DNA of 64,000 bases from Bifidobacteriaceae bacterium (GCA_022650895.1 JALCQC010000005.1:1-64000), one strand, 5' to 3'; counted from the stretch's first letter, positions 45,168-53,930 are shown. Notes: generated by a model not told the origin, from the letters alone. Translations and numbers: made by a program.

Positions 45168-45186
45168 GGTGCGTTATTAAGGTGCG
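45161..45186 (+). repeat. Perfect 13-bp tandem duplication at the NmrA-like stop
   Basis: TTATTAAGGTGCG occurs at 45161-45173 and 45174-45186 with no gap; the first TAA is the stop of the NmrA-like gene. Confidence 0.95.
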
Positions 45187-45277
45187 AGCCGGCGAAAGCA
45201 TGCAAACCGGCGAACTAACGTGCGAATCGGTGGAATGTGCGAGCCGGCGAAAATGGGCAAACCTGTGAACCGGCGAA
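45182..45277 (+). repeat. Degenerate CCGGCGAA repeats in the spacer before the flavodoxin
   Basis: CCGGCGAA occurs at 45189, 45207, 45244 and 45270. The 16-mer GTGCGAGCCGGCGAAA occurs at 45182-45197 and again at 45237-45252. The rest of the spacer is made of related words. It reads as an expansion of the stop-proximal repeat, with no evident coding function. Confidence 0.8.
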
Positions 45278-45302
45278 TCTGCGAACGGAAAGTAGAAAAA
45301 TT

Positions 45303-45866
45303 ATGCGCAGTGAAAAGAATCTGAGCGCTGCACCCTCGGCTGTAGCGCACGCAGACAAGGTGAAGTCGCTGATAGTTTTCTTCTCCCGAAAGGGGCAGAA
45401 CTATCCGAAAGTGAACCTGACTATCGGCTATACGCAGGTGATCGCACAGTATATTCGCGATCGGGTGGATGCGGATGTGTTCGAAGTAGTTCCTCAGGAC
45501 CCGTATCCGGAAGACTATGATGCGGTCGTGCGGCGGAACCAACGCGAGGAGGATGCCGATGCGCGTCCGGCGATTGTGGGCCCCTTACCGGATGTCTCCG
45601 AGTATCAGTCGATTTTCATCGGCTATCCGACATGGAATATGCAGATGCCGATGGTGATGCGTACCTTTCTCGATTCCGCCAACCTCAATGGGAAAACAAT
45701 CATTCCCTTCAACACAAATGCTGGGTACGGGGTCGGGAGTTCGGTAGAGGTCATTAGGAGGCAGTGGCCGAATGCCTCCGTCCTCCAGGAATTCGAAGTG
45801 AATGGTGCCGATGCCGCACAGTCGCGAAAGGCCGTGAACCGCTGGCTGGAAAAAATCGGGTACTGA
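45303..45866 (+). CDS. Flavodoxin-like protein
   Basis: 187 residues from the ATG at 45303; GGAAAG lies about twelve bases upstream. The FMN loop reads LIVFFSRKGQNYPKV, with FIGYPTWNMQMPMVMRTFL and FNTNAGYGVGSSVEVI. Same group as the flavodoxin at 38293. The TGA stop is in an 8-bp tandem duplication, GTACTGAC at 45860-45867 and 45868-45875. Confidence 0.88.
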   Translation: MRSEKNLSAAPSAVAHADKVKSLIVFFSRKGQNYPKVNLTIGYTQVIAQYIRDRVDADVFEVVPQDPYPEDYDAVVRRNQREEDADARPAIVGPLPDVSEYQSIFIGYPTWNMQMPMVMRTFLDSANLNGKTIIPFNTNAGYGVGSSVEVIRRQWPNASVLQEFEVNGADAAQSRKAVNRWLEKIGY

Positions 45867-45875
45867 CGTACTGAC
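45860..45875 (+). repeat. 8-bp tandem duplication at the flavodoxin stop
   Basis: GTACTGACGTACTGAC: two adjacent copies of GTACTGAC, the first holding the TGA stop codon. Confidence 0.85.
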
Positions 45876-45908
45876 AGGGATGCAGAAGGACTGTAGAAAG
45901 GAAATGAG

Positions 45909-46949
45909 ATGAAAGCAGCAGTATTTATTGAGCCGGGCACGGTAGAAGTCCATGAGATGGACATGCCGACGCTGCAAAAGCCGACGGACGCTCTTATCCG
46001 CGTGGTGCGCGCAAGCGTGTGCGGTTCGGATCTGTGGTGGTTCCGGGGAATCGCACAACGCACGTCGAACTCGACGGTGGGGCATGAGGCAATCGGCATC
46101 GTGGAAGAGGTGGGTTCCGAAGTCTCCTCAGTGAAACCGGGGGATTTTGTGATCGCTCCCTTCACTCACGGATGTGGACATTGCGCCGCCTGCCGTGCCG
46201 GTTTTGACGGCAACTGTCTCAATCAGGAACCCGGCGGAAACGGTGGGTACCAGGGTGAATACCTGCGCTTCGCTCACGCCGATTGGGCACTCGTGAAGAT
46301 TCCTGGGCAGCCCTCCGACTATTCAGACGACATGCTCGATTCCTTCGTGACTTTGGCAGATGTGATGGCGACGGGCTACCACGCTGCAGTCAGCGCGGAA
46401 GTGTCCGCGGGGTCAACGGTTGCTGTGATGGGTGATGGGGCTGTAGGGCTGAGCGGAGTGATCTCCGCGAAATTGAGGGGTGCCACACGCATCATCGCAA
46501 TGAGTCGGCATGAGGACCGGCAGAAGCTGGCACGTGAGTTCGGTGCGACCGATGTCGTTGCCGAGCGTGGCGACGAAGCGGTGAAGAAGGTCATGGAGCT
46601 CACGGAGGGTGCGGGCGTAGACGCGGTGCTCGAGTGCGTGGGCACCGAGCAGTCGGTGGACACCGCGGTTCAGCTGGGCCGTCCGGGTGCGATTGTGGGC
46701 CGGGTGTGTGTTCCGCAGAAGCCTGAGATGAACACGAATAACCTTTTCTGGCGCAACATCGGGCTGCGTGGTGGCGTGGCGAGCGTGACCACTTACGACA
46801 GGCAGGTTCTCCTTGAGGCCGTGCTGGATGGCACGATCCAGCCGGGCAAGGTCTTCACCAAGCATTTCGATCTCGACCATATTCAAGATGCCTACGACGC
46901 CATGGATCAGCGAACGGCCATCAAATCGCTGATCGAAATAAGCAAGTGA
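45909..46949 (+). CDS. Zinc-dependent alcohol dehydrogenase family protein
   Basis: 346 residues. GHEAIGIVEEVGSEV, CGSDLWWFRG and the structural zinc loop CGHCAACRAGFDGNC (four cysteines kept) are present, with the Rossmann motif VMGDGAVGLSGV. Paralogue of the ADH at 35086. Likely an aldehyde/alcohol oxidoreductase of the redox region; probably transcribed with the flavodoxin gene. Confidence 0.92.
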   Translation: MKAAVFIEPGTVEVHEMDMPTLQKPTDALIRVVRASVCGSDLWWFRGIAQRTSNSTVGHEAIGIVEEVGSEVSSVKPGDFVIAPFTHGCGHCAACRAGFDGNCLNQEPGGNGGYQGEYLRFAHADWALVKIPGQPSDYSDDMLDSFVTLADVMATGYHAAVSAEVSAGSTVAVMGDGAVGLSGVISAKLRGATRIIAMSRHEDRQKLAREFGATDVVAERGDEAVKKVMELTEGAGVDAVLECVGTEQSVDTAVQLGRPGAIVGRVCVPQKPEMNTNNLFWRNIGLRGGVASVTTYDRQVLLEAVLDGTIQPGKVFTKHFDLDHIQDAYDAMDQRTAIKSLIEISK

Positions 46950-46964
46950 GTTAGTTTCGCGACC

Positions 46965-47246
46965 TCACCCGAAGATTCGGTCCAAATACGCAACCGGGTC
47001 CTCGTCTTCTCCCCGCGGGTTCACCTTTTCCATCTGTTCGAGTGAGCGGGGGTTGCCGGGGGCCAGTTCCTGTTCGTCACTGTTGCGCTTTGTGGCTGCA
47101 TCGGGGTCACTTCCGTCGAAAAGTGCCGCTCTCTTCTCACTGGCCTGCTTCACGAGTTTTGCAATTTCCGGATTGTGCTCGAGCTTTGCGGCGAGCTCGG
47201 CCTCGGTTTCGGTGGGATCGTTCAAGGAACGTGGCGTTGTGGTCAT
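46965..47246 (-). CDS. Small hydrophilic hypothetical protein
   Basis: 93 residues, start at 47244-47246 with GAGGAG six bases upstream. The sequence is charged and helix-prone (AAKLEHNPEIAKLVKQASEK) and ends with VAYLDRIFG. No membrane segment, signal or known domain. Convergent with the ADH gene. The good ribosome binding site and codon use favour a real gene; function unknown. Confidence 0.62.
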   Translation of the reverse strand: MTTTPRSLNDPTETEAELAAKLEHNPEIAKLVKQASEKRAALFDGSDPDAATKRNSDEQELAPGNPRSLEQMEKVNPRGEDEDPVAYLDRIFG

Positions 47247-47452
47247 CTGGGTCTCCTCACTGAGTTGTTCTTCCAACAGATTACTCTGTAGCGTTTCCAT
47301 GGCCATGGCGTTCGCGCTGGGGTGACGGAACGTTCATCTCGTGTTTGCCTCACTGTTATCCAGTGGTGATGTTTTCCCTACTAGGGTGGTGGAGTCGGTG
47401 TCTGCGCCCGAGTGCGCGGCGTCAGGAAGCAGAGAATGGGGAGAACGGGCTC

Positions 47453-48832
47453 ATGGAGTTGACTGTACTGATGCTCTTCTGCGTCGCGCTTCTTTCATGT
47501 GTCGTCGCCAACGTCTCTATTCTGTATGCGCTGGGCGGGGGGCTTCTGCTCTTTCTCGTCTACGCGAAAATCAAGCGCTTCACCTGGCGTGAACTGGGTT
47601 CCATGGTGTTCTCGGGAATTCGTACGGTGGGCGGCATCCTCTTCGTGTTTCTGCTCATCGGCGTCCTGACGGCGGTATGGCGTGCGAGCGGGACCTTGCC
47701 TGTCATCATCACGCTGGCGATGAACCTCGTGCAGCCCCATCTCATGCTGCTGTTGGCGTTTCTGCTCAATTGCGTGGTATCGGTCCTGACGGGCACCGCC
47801 TTCGGAACCGCGGCGACGATGGGCGTCATCTGCATGACCATGGCGAATTCGATGGGCATCAATCCGGTGCTGACAGGTGGAGCGATACTTTCCGGTGTTT
47901 TCTTTGGAGACCGTTGCTCTCCCGTGTCGACGAGCGCACTTTTGGTGAGCAAGATCACCCACACCAACCTTTTCACCAACATTCAGCACATGCTCAGAAC
48001 CGCTGTGCTTCCCTTTGTGCTTGCGTGCGGTGCGTATGGAGCTGCGGGACTGGTGTTGAGCGCCGGAGTCAGCCATGTCGATGTTGCGGCCATCTTCTCG
48101 CGAGAGTTCAGCCTTCAGTGGTATTTGATGATTCCAGCACTCGTCATGCTTCTTCTTGCGGTGGCCAAGGTGGATGTCAAAATCGCAATGGGCATCAGTA
48201 TTCTCCTTGCCGCAGTCTTCAGCTATTTCTTCCAGGGTGTCGGCCTCGCCGATCTTCTGCGCGAGGTGGTGCTGGGATATCATGCTCAGACCGCGGAGGT
48301 GGGGCAGCTGCTCAATGGTGGTGGCATCCTGTCGATGGTCAATGTTGCGGCTATTGTGTGCCTTTCCTCCTCCTACGCAGGAATCTTCGCCCGCACCGAT
48401 TTGCTGAAGGGTATCAAGCGGTCCATTGCGCGCATGGAGTCTGTGGTGGGTGATTTCGCGGCCATGTTGGTCACTTCGATCGTCGCCGGAATGGTCTCCT
48501 GCAACCAGACGCTTGACATCATGCTGACGGATCAACTCTGTGGCGACTCTGTCGACCGTCGTGACGAGCGGCAGAGGGAGATGAAGGCACTGAATCTTGA
48601 AGATTCCGCGGTGGTGATGTGCCCGTTGATTCCGTGGTCCATCGCCGGTGCGGTTCCGCTGGCATCGGTGGGGGCGCCGCAGCTGAGCATTCTCGCGGCC
48701 TGCTTCCTCTACCTGCTTCCACTCTGTCGACTCGGTTCGCAGTTGTGGAGGAGATTGGGGCGCAGTGCCGGTCTTTCGTTCGCGTCTCGAAATAGCTCAT
48801 TGACTTCAACTACTCATGACATTAGTCTTTAA
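47453..48832 (+). CDS. Na+/H+ antiporter, NhaC family
   Basis: 459 residues from the ATG at 47453 with GGGGAG upstream. About eleven hydrophobic segments. The motif FFGDRCSPVSTSALLVSKIT is characteristic of NhaC-type antiporters, with GTAFGTAATMGVICMTMANS earlier. The family exchanges sodium (or malate/lactate) for protons. A MarR gene follows at once, and its promoter overlaps the end of this gene. Confidence 0.9.
   Translation: MELTVLMLFCVALLSCVVANVSILYALGGGLLLFLVYAKIKRFTWRELGSMVFSGIRTVGGILFVFLLIGVLTAVWRASGTLPVIITLAMNLVQPHLMLLLAFLLNCVVSVLTGTAFGTAATMGVICMTMANSMGINPVLTGGAILSGVFFGDRCSPVSTSALLVSKITHTNLFTNIQHMLRTAVLPFVLACGAYGAAGLVLSAGVSHVDVAAIFSREFSLQWYLMIPALVMLLLAVAKVDVKIAMGISILLAAVFSYFFQGVGLADLLREVVLGYHAQTAEVGQLLNGGGILSMVNVAAIVCLSSSYAGIFARTDLLKGIKRSIARMESVVGDFAAMLVTSIVAGMVSCNQTLDIMLTDQLCGDSVDRRDERQREMKALNLEDSAVVMCPLIPWSIAGAVPLASVGAPQLSILAACFLYLLPLCRLGSQLWRRLGRSAGLSFASRNSSLTSTTHDISL
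48800..48828 (+). promoter_or_regulatory. Promoter of the MarR gene, inside the antiporter 3' end
   Basis: TTGACT (48800-48805) and TAGTCT (48823-48828) with a 17-base spacer. The predicted start is near 48835, just past the antiporter stop. Confidence 0.65.
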
Positions 48833-48849
48833 CAGTATTAGTAGTTGAA
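48805..48849. promoter_or_regulatory. Inverted repeat, likely MarR operator
   Basis: TTCAACTACT (48805-48814) lies in the promoter spacer and its exact inverse AGTAGTTGAA (48840-48849) overlaps the ribosome binding region of the MarR gene. TAGTTGAA resembles half-sites of MarR-family proteins. The two arms are 35 bases apart centre to centre. Autoregulation is inferred. Confidence 0.7.
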
Positions 48850-48860
48850 AGGTGCGAATA

Positions 48861-49445
48861 ATGACGGATCGCAACAATGCGGAAATCGAAGACCTTGCCG
48901 AAGAATTTCTGCGCATGATGCCGCGGCTTCATCGGACGGGGCCTCAGAGACGAATCAACCGCTCGATGCGCGGCGAGCACTTCATTATTCAATACATCAA
49001 CATGGAGGGGCGCAAGATACAGCCGAGCGAGATCAGCAATGAGATGAGGATCAGCTCCGCCCGAGTCGCTGCGGCGCTCAACAGTCTCGAGAAGAAGGGA
49101 CTCATCGTGCGCGAGATCGATCCCAGTGATCGGCGCCGTATCCTTGTCAATCTCACATCCGAAGGGAAAAAGACCGCGCAAGCCGTTTCGCGGCAGATGG
49201 TGGAGGGCGTGTACTCCCTTTTCTCAAAGCTTGGCATCGAGGACTCCCGGGAATTTCTCGTGATCATGAGAAAGATCGCGAGCGTCATGGAGTCGTGGCA
49301 CCCGGATTTCGATGAGCGAGCGGTGTGTGCGCACGAGACGACCGATGAAACTGCGGCAGGTGATGAGAGCGCTGCGGAAAGTGATGCGGCTACCGACGAA
49401 GTTAACGCATCCACCGACGAAAGTGTCACGTCACAGAAGTCTTAG
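48861..49445 (+). CDS. MarR-family transcriptional regulator with acidic tail
   Basis: 194 residues from the ATG at 48861 with GAAAGG upstream. The winged helix holds ISNEMRISSARVAAALNSLE and KKGLIVREIDPSDRRRILV, the MarR wing. The last 40 residues are Asp/Glu/Ala/Thr-rich (TDETAAGDESAAESDAATDE) and look like a degenerate repeat tail. It probably regulates itself and perhaps the antiporter gene upstream. Confidence 0.92.
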   Translation: MTDRNNAEIEDLAEEFLRMMPRLHRTGPQRRINRSMRGEHFIIQYINMEGRKIQPSEISNEMRISSARVAAALNSLEKKGLIVREIDPSDRRRILVNLTSEGKKTAQAVSRQMVEGVYSLFSKLGIEDSREFLVIMRKIASVMESWHPDFDERAVCAHETTDETAAGDESAAESDAATDEVNASTDESVTSQKS

Positions 49446-49476
49446 CGGCCTGAGTCGTGGCGCAGTAGTTTTATCC

Positions 49477-51099
49477 TTACGCTGTCAGCTTCTGCGGGGC
49501 CCGTTCTTGTGCAGTCAGATCCTGTGCCGCTTGGCTTTTCGGCAGTTTCCACAAAAGTGCGGCACAGAGGAAGCCGCTGAGGCCACAGATGGCCCAGACC
49601 AGCATGTAGCCGCTGAGGGAGCCTGCGGTGTGCTCCACTCCGTCCGCGCCGGTGGCGGTCGTTCCGCTCATGAGAGCGATGCCGTAGATGCAGGACGCCA
49701 CGGAACCTCCCAACGTTTTGATGCCATTGGTCATGCCGGTGGCTTCGGAGGTATGCGACGCCGGTGCCATGGAAGCCGCCGCCGGTGGGAGAGCGGCGAC
49801 GAGAGCTCCCGAACCGATACCCGCCACCATCATGCACACCACGACCTGCACGATGCTCCTATGCAATCCGATGAGTGCCGAGTAGCCGCATCCCACCACA
49901 ACGGCGCTCGCTATCATCACCGAACGGTTGCTAAATTGGCGGGCAAGCCGTGGGTAAAGCAGCGCTCCCACCAACAGGCTGATGACGTACAACCCCACAA
50001 GCAGCGACGCCCCGAAAGCGCTGGTTCCAAGGCCGTATCCGTAAATCGAGGGGTCGGTGCGGGCGAAGGTTGACAGTGGAATCTGAGCTCCCAGAACACT
50101 CATGCCGAAGAAACAGGCGGTGAGCACGATGGGCCACATTCCTCCGGATCGCATCAGACTGAAGCTGATCAACGGCACGGTGGCGTGGGAAGGCTTTTGG
50201 GGAACTGTGCGGTCTGGAACAGTGCCTTCCGCAACTGTGCGGTCTGAAGCCATGCTGTCCGAAAGCATGGTGTTCACAGAGGAAACGCCTGTAGTGACAC
50301 TGGCTTCCAAGCGCTTCTCCACCGCGATCTCCTGTCGGACGAAGGGAACGAACAGGATGATGCCCGCCGCCACAGCGACCCACGAGAACCAAGAGCCCAC
50401 ACCGTTGATGCGCAGCAACGAGAGACCGAAGGTGAAGATCAGCATGGAGATGGTGAGGCTCACCGCTCCGCCGAGATCGAAATGGCCGCCGCTGATGATG
50501 TCATCACCCTTCTTGACACCCACGAACACCACGATGAAAGCGATGGTCACTGCCACGGCGGGCATCAGCATGAGGATCCAGAAATTTTCTCCGGCGGCAT
50601 CCGCGATCAGGCCCGAGCTGAGGGCACCGATGATGACACCTGCCTCGAGCGCACCCACTAGGAATCCCGAAGCCCGCCGCGTGATGCTTGTCTGATCGGC
50701 GAGGTTGTGGGAACGGGCGAAGACGATCGCCACCTCCATCGGCAGCCACACGTTGTTGAAACCGTGGAGCGCCTTGAAGAAGAGGAACATGGCGAAGCTG
50801 TTGGAGGCGCACAGACCGAAGCAGGCGATGCACGTCAACGCGATGGCGATGAGGAGGATGCGGCGGTGCCCCACCATGTCGCCCAGCTTTGCCATCACCG
50901 GCACGCAGACGACGGAAATGGCGAGCTCCGCACCTTCGAACCAGTTCACGTCGGCGTCGTGGATACCGAGGTGGCGGGCGATGTCCGTGTAGATGGGGCT
51001 GTAATAGCCCTGCAGAATTCCCGAGGCGAACTCAAGAAAAACCAGTACTCCGATGACGGCGAAAACGGTGTTCTTCGTCGAGGTTTTCGATGAGGTCAT
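49477..51099 (-). CDS. MFS transporter, DHA2-like
   Basis: 540 residues with about fourteen hydrophobic segments; WFEGAELAISVVCVP and GDMVGHRRILLIAIAL are in the first helices. The central loop (about residues 265-305) has degenerate repeats (MASDRTVAEGTVPDRTVPQK). The family exports drugs or metabolites by proton antiport. Its ATG overlaps the stop of the M20 peptidase gene by four bases, so they are one operon. Confidence 0.88.
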   Translation of the reverse strand: MTSSKTSTKNTVFAVIGVLVFLEFASGILQGYYSPIYTDIARHLGIHDADVNWFEGAELAISVVCVPVMAKLGDMVGHRRILLIAIALTCIACFGLCASNSFAMFLFFKALHGFNNVWLPMEVAIVFARSHNLADQTSITRRASGFLVGALEAGVIIGALSSGLIADAAGENFWILMLMPAVAVTIAFIVVFVGVKKGDDIISGGHFDLGGAVSLTISMLIFTFGLSLLRINGVGSWFSWVAVAAGIILFVPFVRQEIAVEKRLEASVTTGVSSVNTMLSDSMASDRTVAEGTVPDRTVPQKPSHATVPLISFSLMRSGGMWPIVLTACFFGMSVLGAQIPLSTFARTDPSIYGYGLGTSAFGASLLVGLYVISLLVGALLYPRLARQFSNRSVMIASAVVVGCGYSALIGLHRSIVQVVVCMMVAGIGSGALVAALPPAAASMAPASHTSEATGMTNGIKTLGGSVASCIYGIALMSGTTATGADGVEHTAGSLSGYMLVWAICGLSGFLCAALLWKLPKSQAAQDLTAQERAPQKLTA

Positions 51100-52595
51100 T
51101 CGCCCGCCACCGCCTGAAGAAGTTCGAGGTGGAACTGCTTGCCACGGCTCAACTCGGCGGCATTGAGATTCTCGTCGATTCCGTGAATCGTCGCGCGCTG
51201 CTCCGCCGTCATGTACATCGGGCAGAAGCGATACACGTCCGGCCAGTGCTTGTGCCAGAAGCGGGCGTCCGAGCAGGCCAGCATCACATACGGCACCGGC
51301 ACTGCATCCGGCCAGGCGCTGCCGATGGCTTCCTTGAGAGAGGCGTACTGAGCGTTTTCGGTCGAGGAAATGGGGGAGGGGTCGTCTCCCTCCACAACTT
51401 CGAAGGAGATACGGTCATCGTTGATCTGATGACGCAGATGGGTGATCACCGACTCTACGGTGTCTCCCAACGCAATCCGAATGTTCAGAGTCGCACTCGC
51501 CTCGGTCGGCAAGGCATTCGGCGCATTGCCGCCTTCGACCATGGTGGCGGCAACGGTTGTGTGCATGCTGGCGCCCAGCTCTCCGGCGGTGCGGCCCAGA
51601 GCTTCGGCCGCGGGACGTCCAAGAACATCGATGTTGGCAAGGGCGGCACGCAGGGACGGTGAGGCGTATGGTGCCAATTCCGTCAGCATCTCCTGCATCG
51701 GCTGTGGCATGCGGCGCGGGAAAGTATTGGTGGTCAGGGTGCTGAGTGCCTTGGCGAGCACGAAGATCGCACTGTCAGGCGAAGGAGTGGAGGCGTGACC
51801 TCCCTGGGTATGAGCGGTCATCTTGAGCGTCAGGATGCCCTTTTCGGAGACGCCGATGACAGCGAGACGCTTGTCGATCCCCGGTACGGGAGAATCGATG
51901 ACCGCGCCTCCTTCGTCAAGCACCATCCAGGGCGTGATGCCACGCTCGGCGAACAGCTGCGGCGTGGGATTTGGACCGTCCTCTCCGACCGTCTCCTCGT
52001 TGCCGCCAAGGGCGATATACACAGTGCGCCGCGGTTGGAAGCCCTGGGCAAGCAACTGCTCCACCGCTTCCAGAATGATGATGAGGCACCCCTTGTCATC
52101 GAGGCAGCCGCGACCGTGAATCACACCGTCGTCATCCACGTAAGGCTCGAAGGGATCATGATCCCATTCCGAGACGTCACCGGGATCGACCACGTCATAG
52201 TGCGCCATCAGAACGAGAGGCTCCATATCGGGATCGCTGCCCTCCCATGTATAGAGGAGGCAACGGCGTTTACGGGGGCGCTCGCGTTTGAGATTTTTCG
52301 TGATCAAGGGATATGCGGATCGCAGGTAAGATTCGAAATCCGTGAACGGTTTTTGGGTGCTGTCGGAACCGGTGATGGTGGGAATGCGCATCATCTCAAG
52401 GAGTCTGCCCACCATGGCGTCGTCTACGCTGAAGAGATTTTCCGCGGCTGGAAGTGTTTCCGCAGTTTTGTCGGGAACCGACAGCGTCTGCTTTGCCGCT
52501 CGTGCGGCGATTGCTGCCGTCCCCAGTACGGCCGTTGTGCCGAGGACTTTTCCAATAACTGATTGTGCTGTCGAACGGTGTTTTTTCGCTGCCAT
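51096..52595 (-). CDS. M20 family metallopeptidase
   Basis: 499 residues. A hydrophobic N-terminal stretch (VLGTTAVLGTAAIAARAA) may anchor it to the membrane or act as a signal. The M20 metal ligands are in LMAHYDVVDPG, HGRGCLDDKG and GGNEETVGEDGP, where the usual Asp-Glu-Glu reads Asn-Glu-Glu, and a C-terminal SDARFWHKHWP. It resembles the CPS1/PM20D1 group of carboxypeptidases and N-acyl amino acid hydrolases. First gene of a two-gene operon with the MFS transporter, which could export or import the product. Confidence 0.88.
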   Translation of the reverse strand: MAAKKHRSTAQSVIGKVLGTTAVLGTAAIAARAAKQTLSVPDKTAETLPAAENLFSVDDAMVGRLLEMMRIPTITGSDSTQKPFTDFESYLRSAYPLITKNLKRERPRKRRCLLYTWEGSDPDMEPLVLMAHYDVVDPGDVSEWDHDPFEPYVDDDGVIHGRGCLDDKGCLIIILEAVEQLLAQGFQPRRTVYIALGGNEETVGEDGPNPTPQLFAERGITPWMVLDEGGAVIDSPVPGIDKRLAVIGVSEKGILTLKMTAHTQGGHASTPSPDSAIFVLAKALSTLTTNTFPRRMPQPMQEMLTELAPYASPSLRAALANIDVLGRPAAEALGRTAGELGASMHTTVAATMVEGGNAPNALPTEASATLNIRIALGDTVESVITHLRHQINDDRISFEVVEGDDPSPISSTENAQYASLKEAIGSAWPDAVPVPYVMLACSDARFWHKHWPDVYRFCPMYMTAEQRATIHGIDENLNAAELSRGKQFHLELLQAVAGE

Positions 52596-52726
52596 CGTTT
52601 TCCTCTCGTGGTGTTCGCACGTATTAACTGATCATTCTATGTGCCACGGCGTGCCGGAGTGTGATATCGCCTCCGCGGAGTGGCATGGCATACTTGACTT
52701 AGACGACTGGAGAGCGAGGTAGCGCA

Positions 52727-53782
52727 ATGTGTGCCGCTAAATTGGTGAAGAAAACGTTGCTTGCGGGGGCTGCGGCGATAGGGGTCGGAGCGTGGGCTGT
52801 TGCTCCACGGTCGGTGTCGAGCAGGGCTAAATATGTACAGACCGCTTTCCCCGACCTTCCCTTTGCACACCGCGGTCTCCATGATGCCGGATCCGGTCTG
52901 CCGGCTTCCGGGGAGCTGTCACCCGAAGCGGCCGAATACGTGCAGCTCGCGCGCTCCATGGCTGCCAAGGCGGGGTTTGATCCGGGTGCTGGGGCTGATA
53001 CTCGAGCGAGTGATTCCGTAGCTCCGGAAAATTCCTTGGCTGCCTTCGCCGCCGCGTGTGAGGCCGGCTATGGCATTGAGTTGGATGTGCAACTCACGAG
53101 CGATGGTCAGGTCGTCGTCATTCATGACGGCACTCTGCAGCGGGTCTGCGGTGACCCTCGCTCCATTCGTGAGGTGACATATGAGCAGCTCACGCACATT
53201 CCGTTATTCCCGCGTCATTCCGAAGGCAGTGAGGACGGTAATTTGGAGGTGCATGCGGAGGCTGATCTCAGAGTGAGCTCAGACGGCGATTTTCAGCACG
53301 TTCCCCTTCTGTCTGATGTGCTCGCTCTCGTTGATGGCCGAGTGCCTCTCATCGTCGAATACAAGATGGGGGAGCGCCTTGACAAAGAACTCATGGTCAA
53401 GACCGATACGTTGTTAAACGCCTATAACGGCTGGTATTGCGTGGAGTCGTTTAACCCGGAGGCGGTGAATTGGTACAGGCGGAACCGTCCGGAAGTGATT
53501 CGTGGCCAGCTCGCGACTCCGTCCTCGAAGCGGCTGCGTGACGTGCGATCCCTAGATGACTTTGGACGGTGGGGAGCCGGCAATCTCCTTATGAACTGGG
53601 CAGGACGTCCCGACTTTGTGGCGTACGAATGGCATGGCGGCTCACGCCTGCCGATGAAGCTCAGCCGTGCCCTCGGCGCTACCACGGTTGCGTGGACGAT
53701 TCGCTCTTCGGAAGATCACGTGGAGAGCCTGAGATCCTTCGATCACATCATCTTCGAGAGTTTCGTGCCCGATTGGGACTGA
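52727..53782 (+). CDS. Glycerophosphodiester phosphodiesterase family protein
   Basis: 351 residues. An N-terminal hydrophobic segment (KTLLAGAAAIGVGAWAVAP) may be a membrane anchor. GDPD motifs: FAHRGLHD (about 46), APENSLAAFAAA, GIELDVQLTSDGQVVVIHD with the metal-binding Glu and Asp, and a late EYKMGE. Hydrolyses glycerophosphodiesters to glycerol-3-phosphate. Divergent from the M20 peptidase. Its stop lies in a 14-bp triplicated sequence. Confidence 0.9.
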   Translation: MCAAKLVKKTLLAGAAAIGVGAWAVAPRSVSSRAKYVQTAFPDLPFAHRGLHDAGSGLPASGELSPEAAEYVQLARSMAAKAGFDPGAGADTRASDSVAPENSLAAFAAACEAGYGIELDVQLTSDGQVVVIHDGTLQRVCGDPRSIREVTYEQLTHIPLFPRHSEGSEDGNLEVHAEADLRVSSDGDFQHVPLLSDVLALVDGRVPLIVEYKMGERLDKELMVKTDTLLNAYNGWYCVESFNPEAVNWYRRNRPEVIRGQLATPSSKRLRDVRSLDDFGRWGAGNLLMNWAGRPDFVAYEWHGGSRLPMKLSRALGATTVAWTIRSSEDHVESLRSFDHIIFESFVPDWD

Positions 53783-53813
53783 ACGATTAGGACTAAACGT
53801 CTGGGATTAAGCG
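53772..53813 (+). repeat. Triplicated 14-bp unit spanning the GDPD stop
   Basis: ATTGGGACTGAACG (53772-53785), ATTAGGACTAAACG (53786-53799), TCTGGGATTAAGCG (53800-53813). The first copy has the TGA stop; the second and third each carry a TAA at the same place, though not in the same reading frame. Confidence 0.92.
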
Positions 53814-53819
53814 CTTGTG

Positions 53820-53930
53820 TTCTGGCGGAAAATACCGACGTAGAAGGTAGAAGTGTAAGCGCAGAAGTGCCAGCGCAAATGTAAGTGCAAAGTGTTGGTG
53901 TCAGCGTCAGTACAGAAGCGTCAGAAAATA
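53820..53930. other. Degenerate repetitive spacer between GDPD and fucO
   Basis: After the triplicated unit the spacer continues with related words (GTAAGCGCAGAAGTGCCAGCGC, AAGTGCAAAGTG). No open reading frame or promoter can be supported. Confidence 0.5.

Noticed and set aside
45182-45277. Spaced CCGGCGAA repeats considered as a CRISPR array
   Set aside because: Units are too short and irregularly spaced, without constant repeat or spacer lengths, and no cas genes are present.
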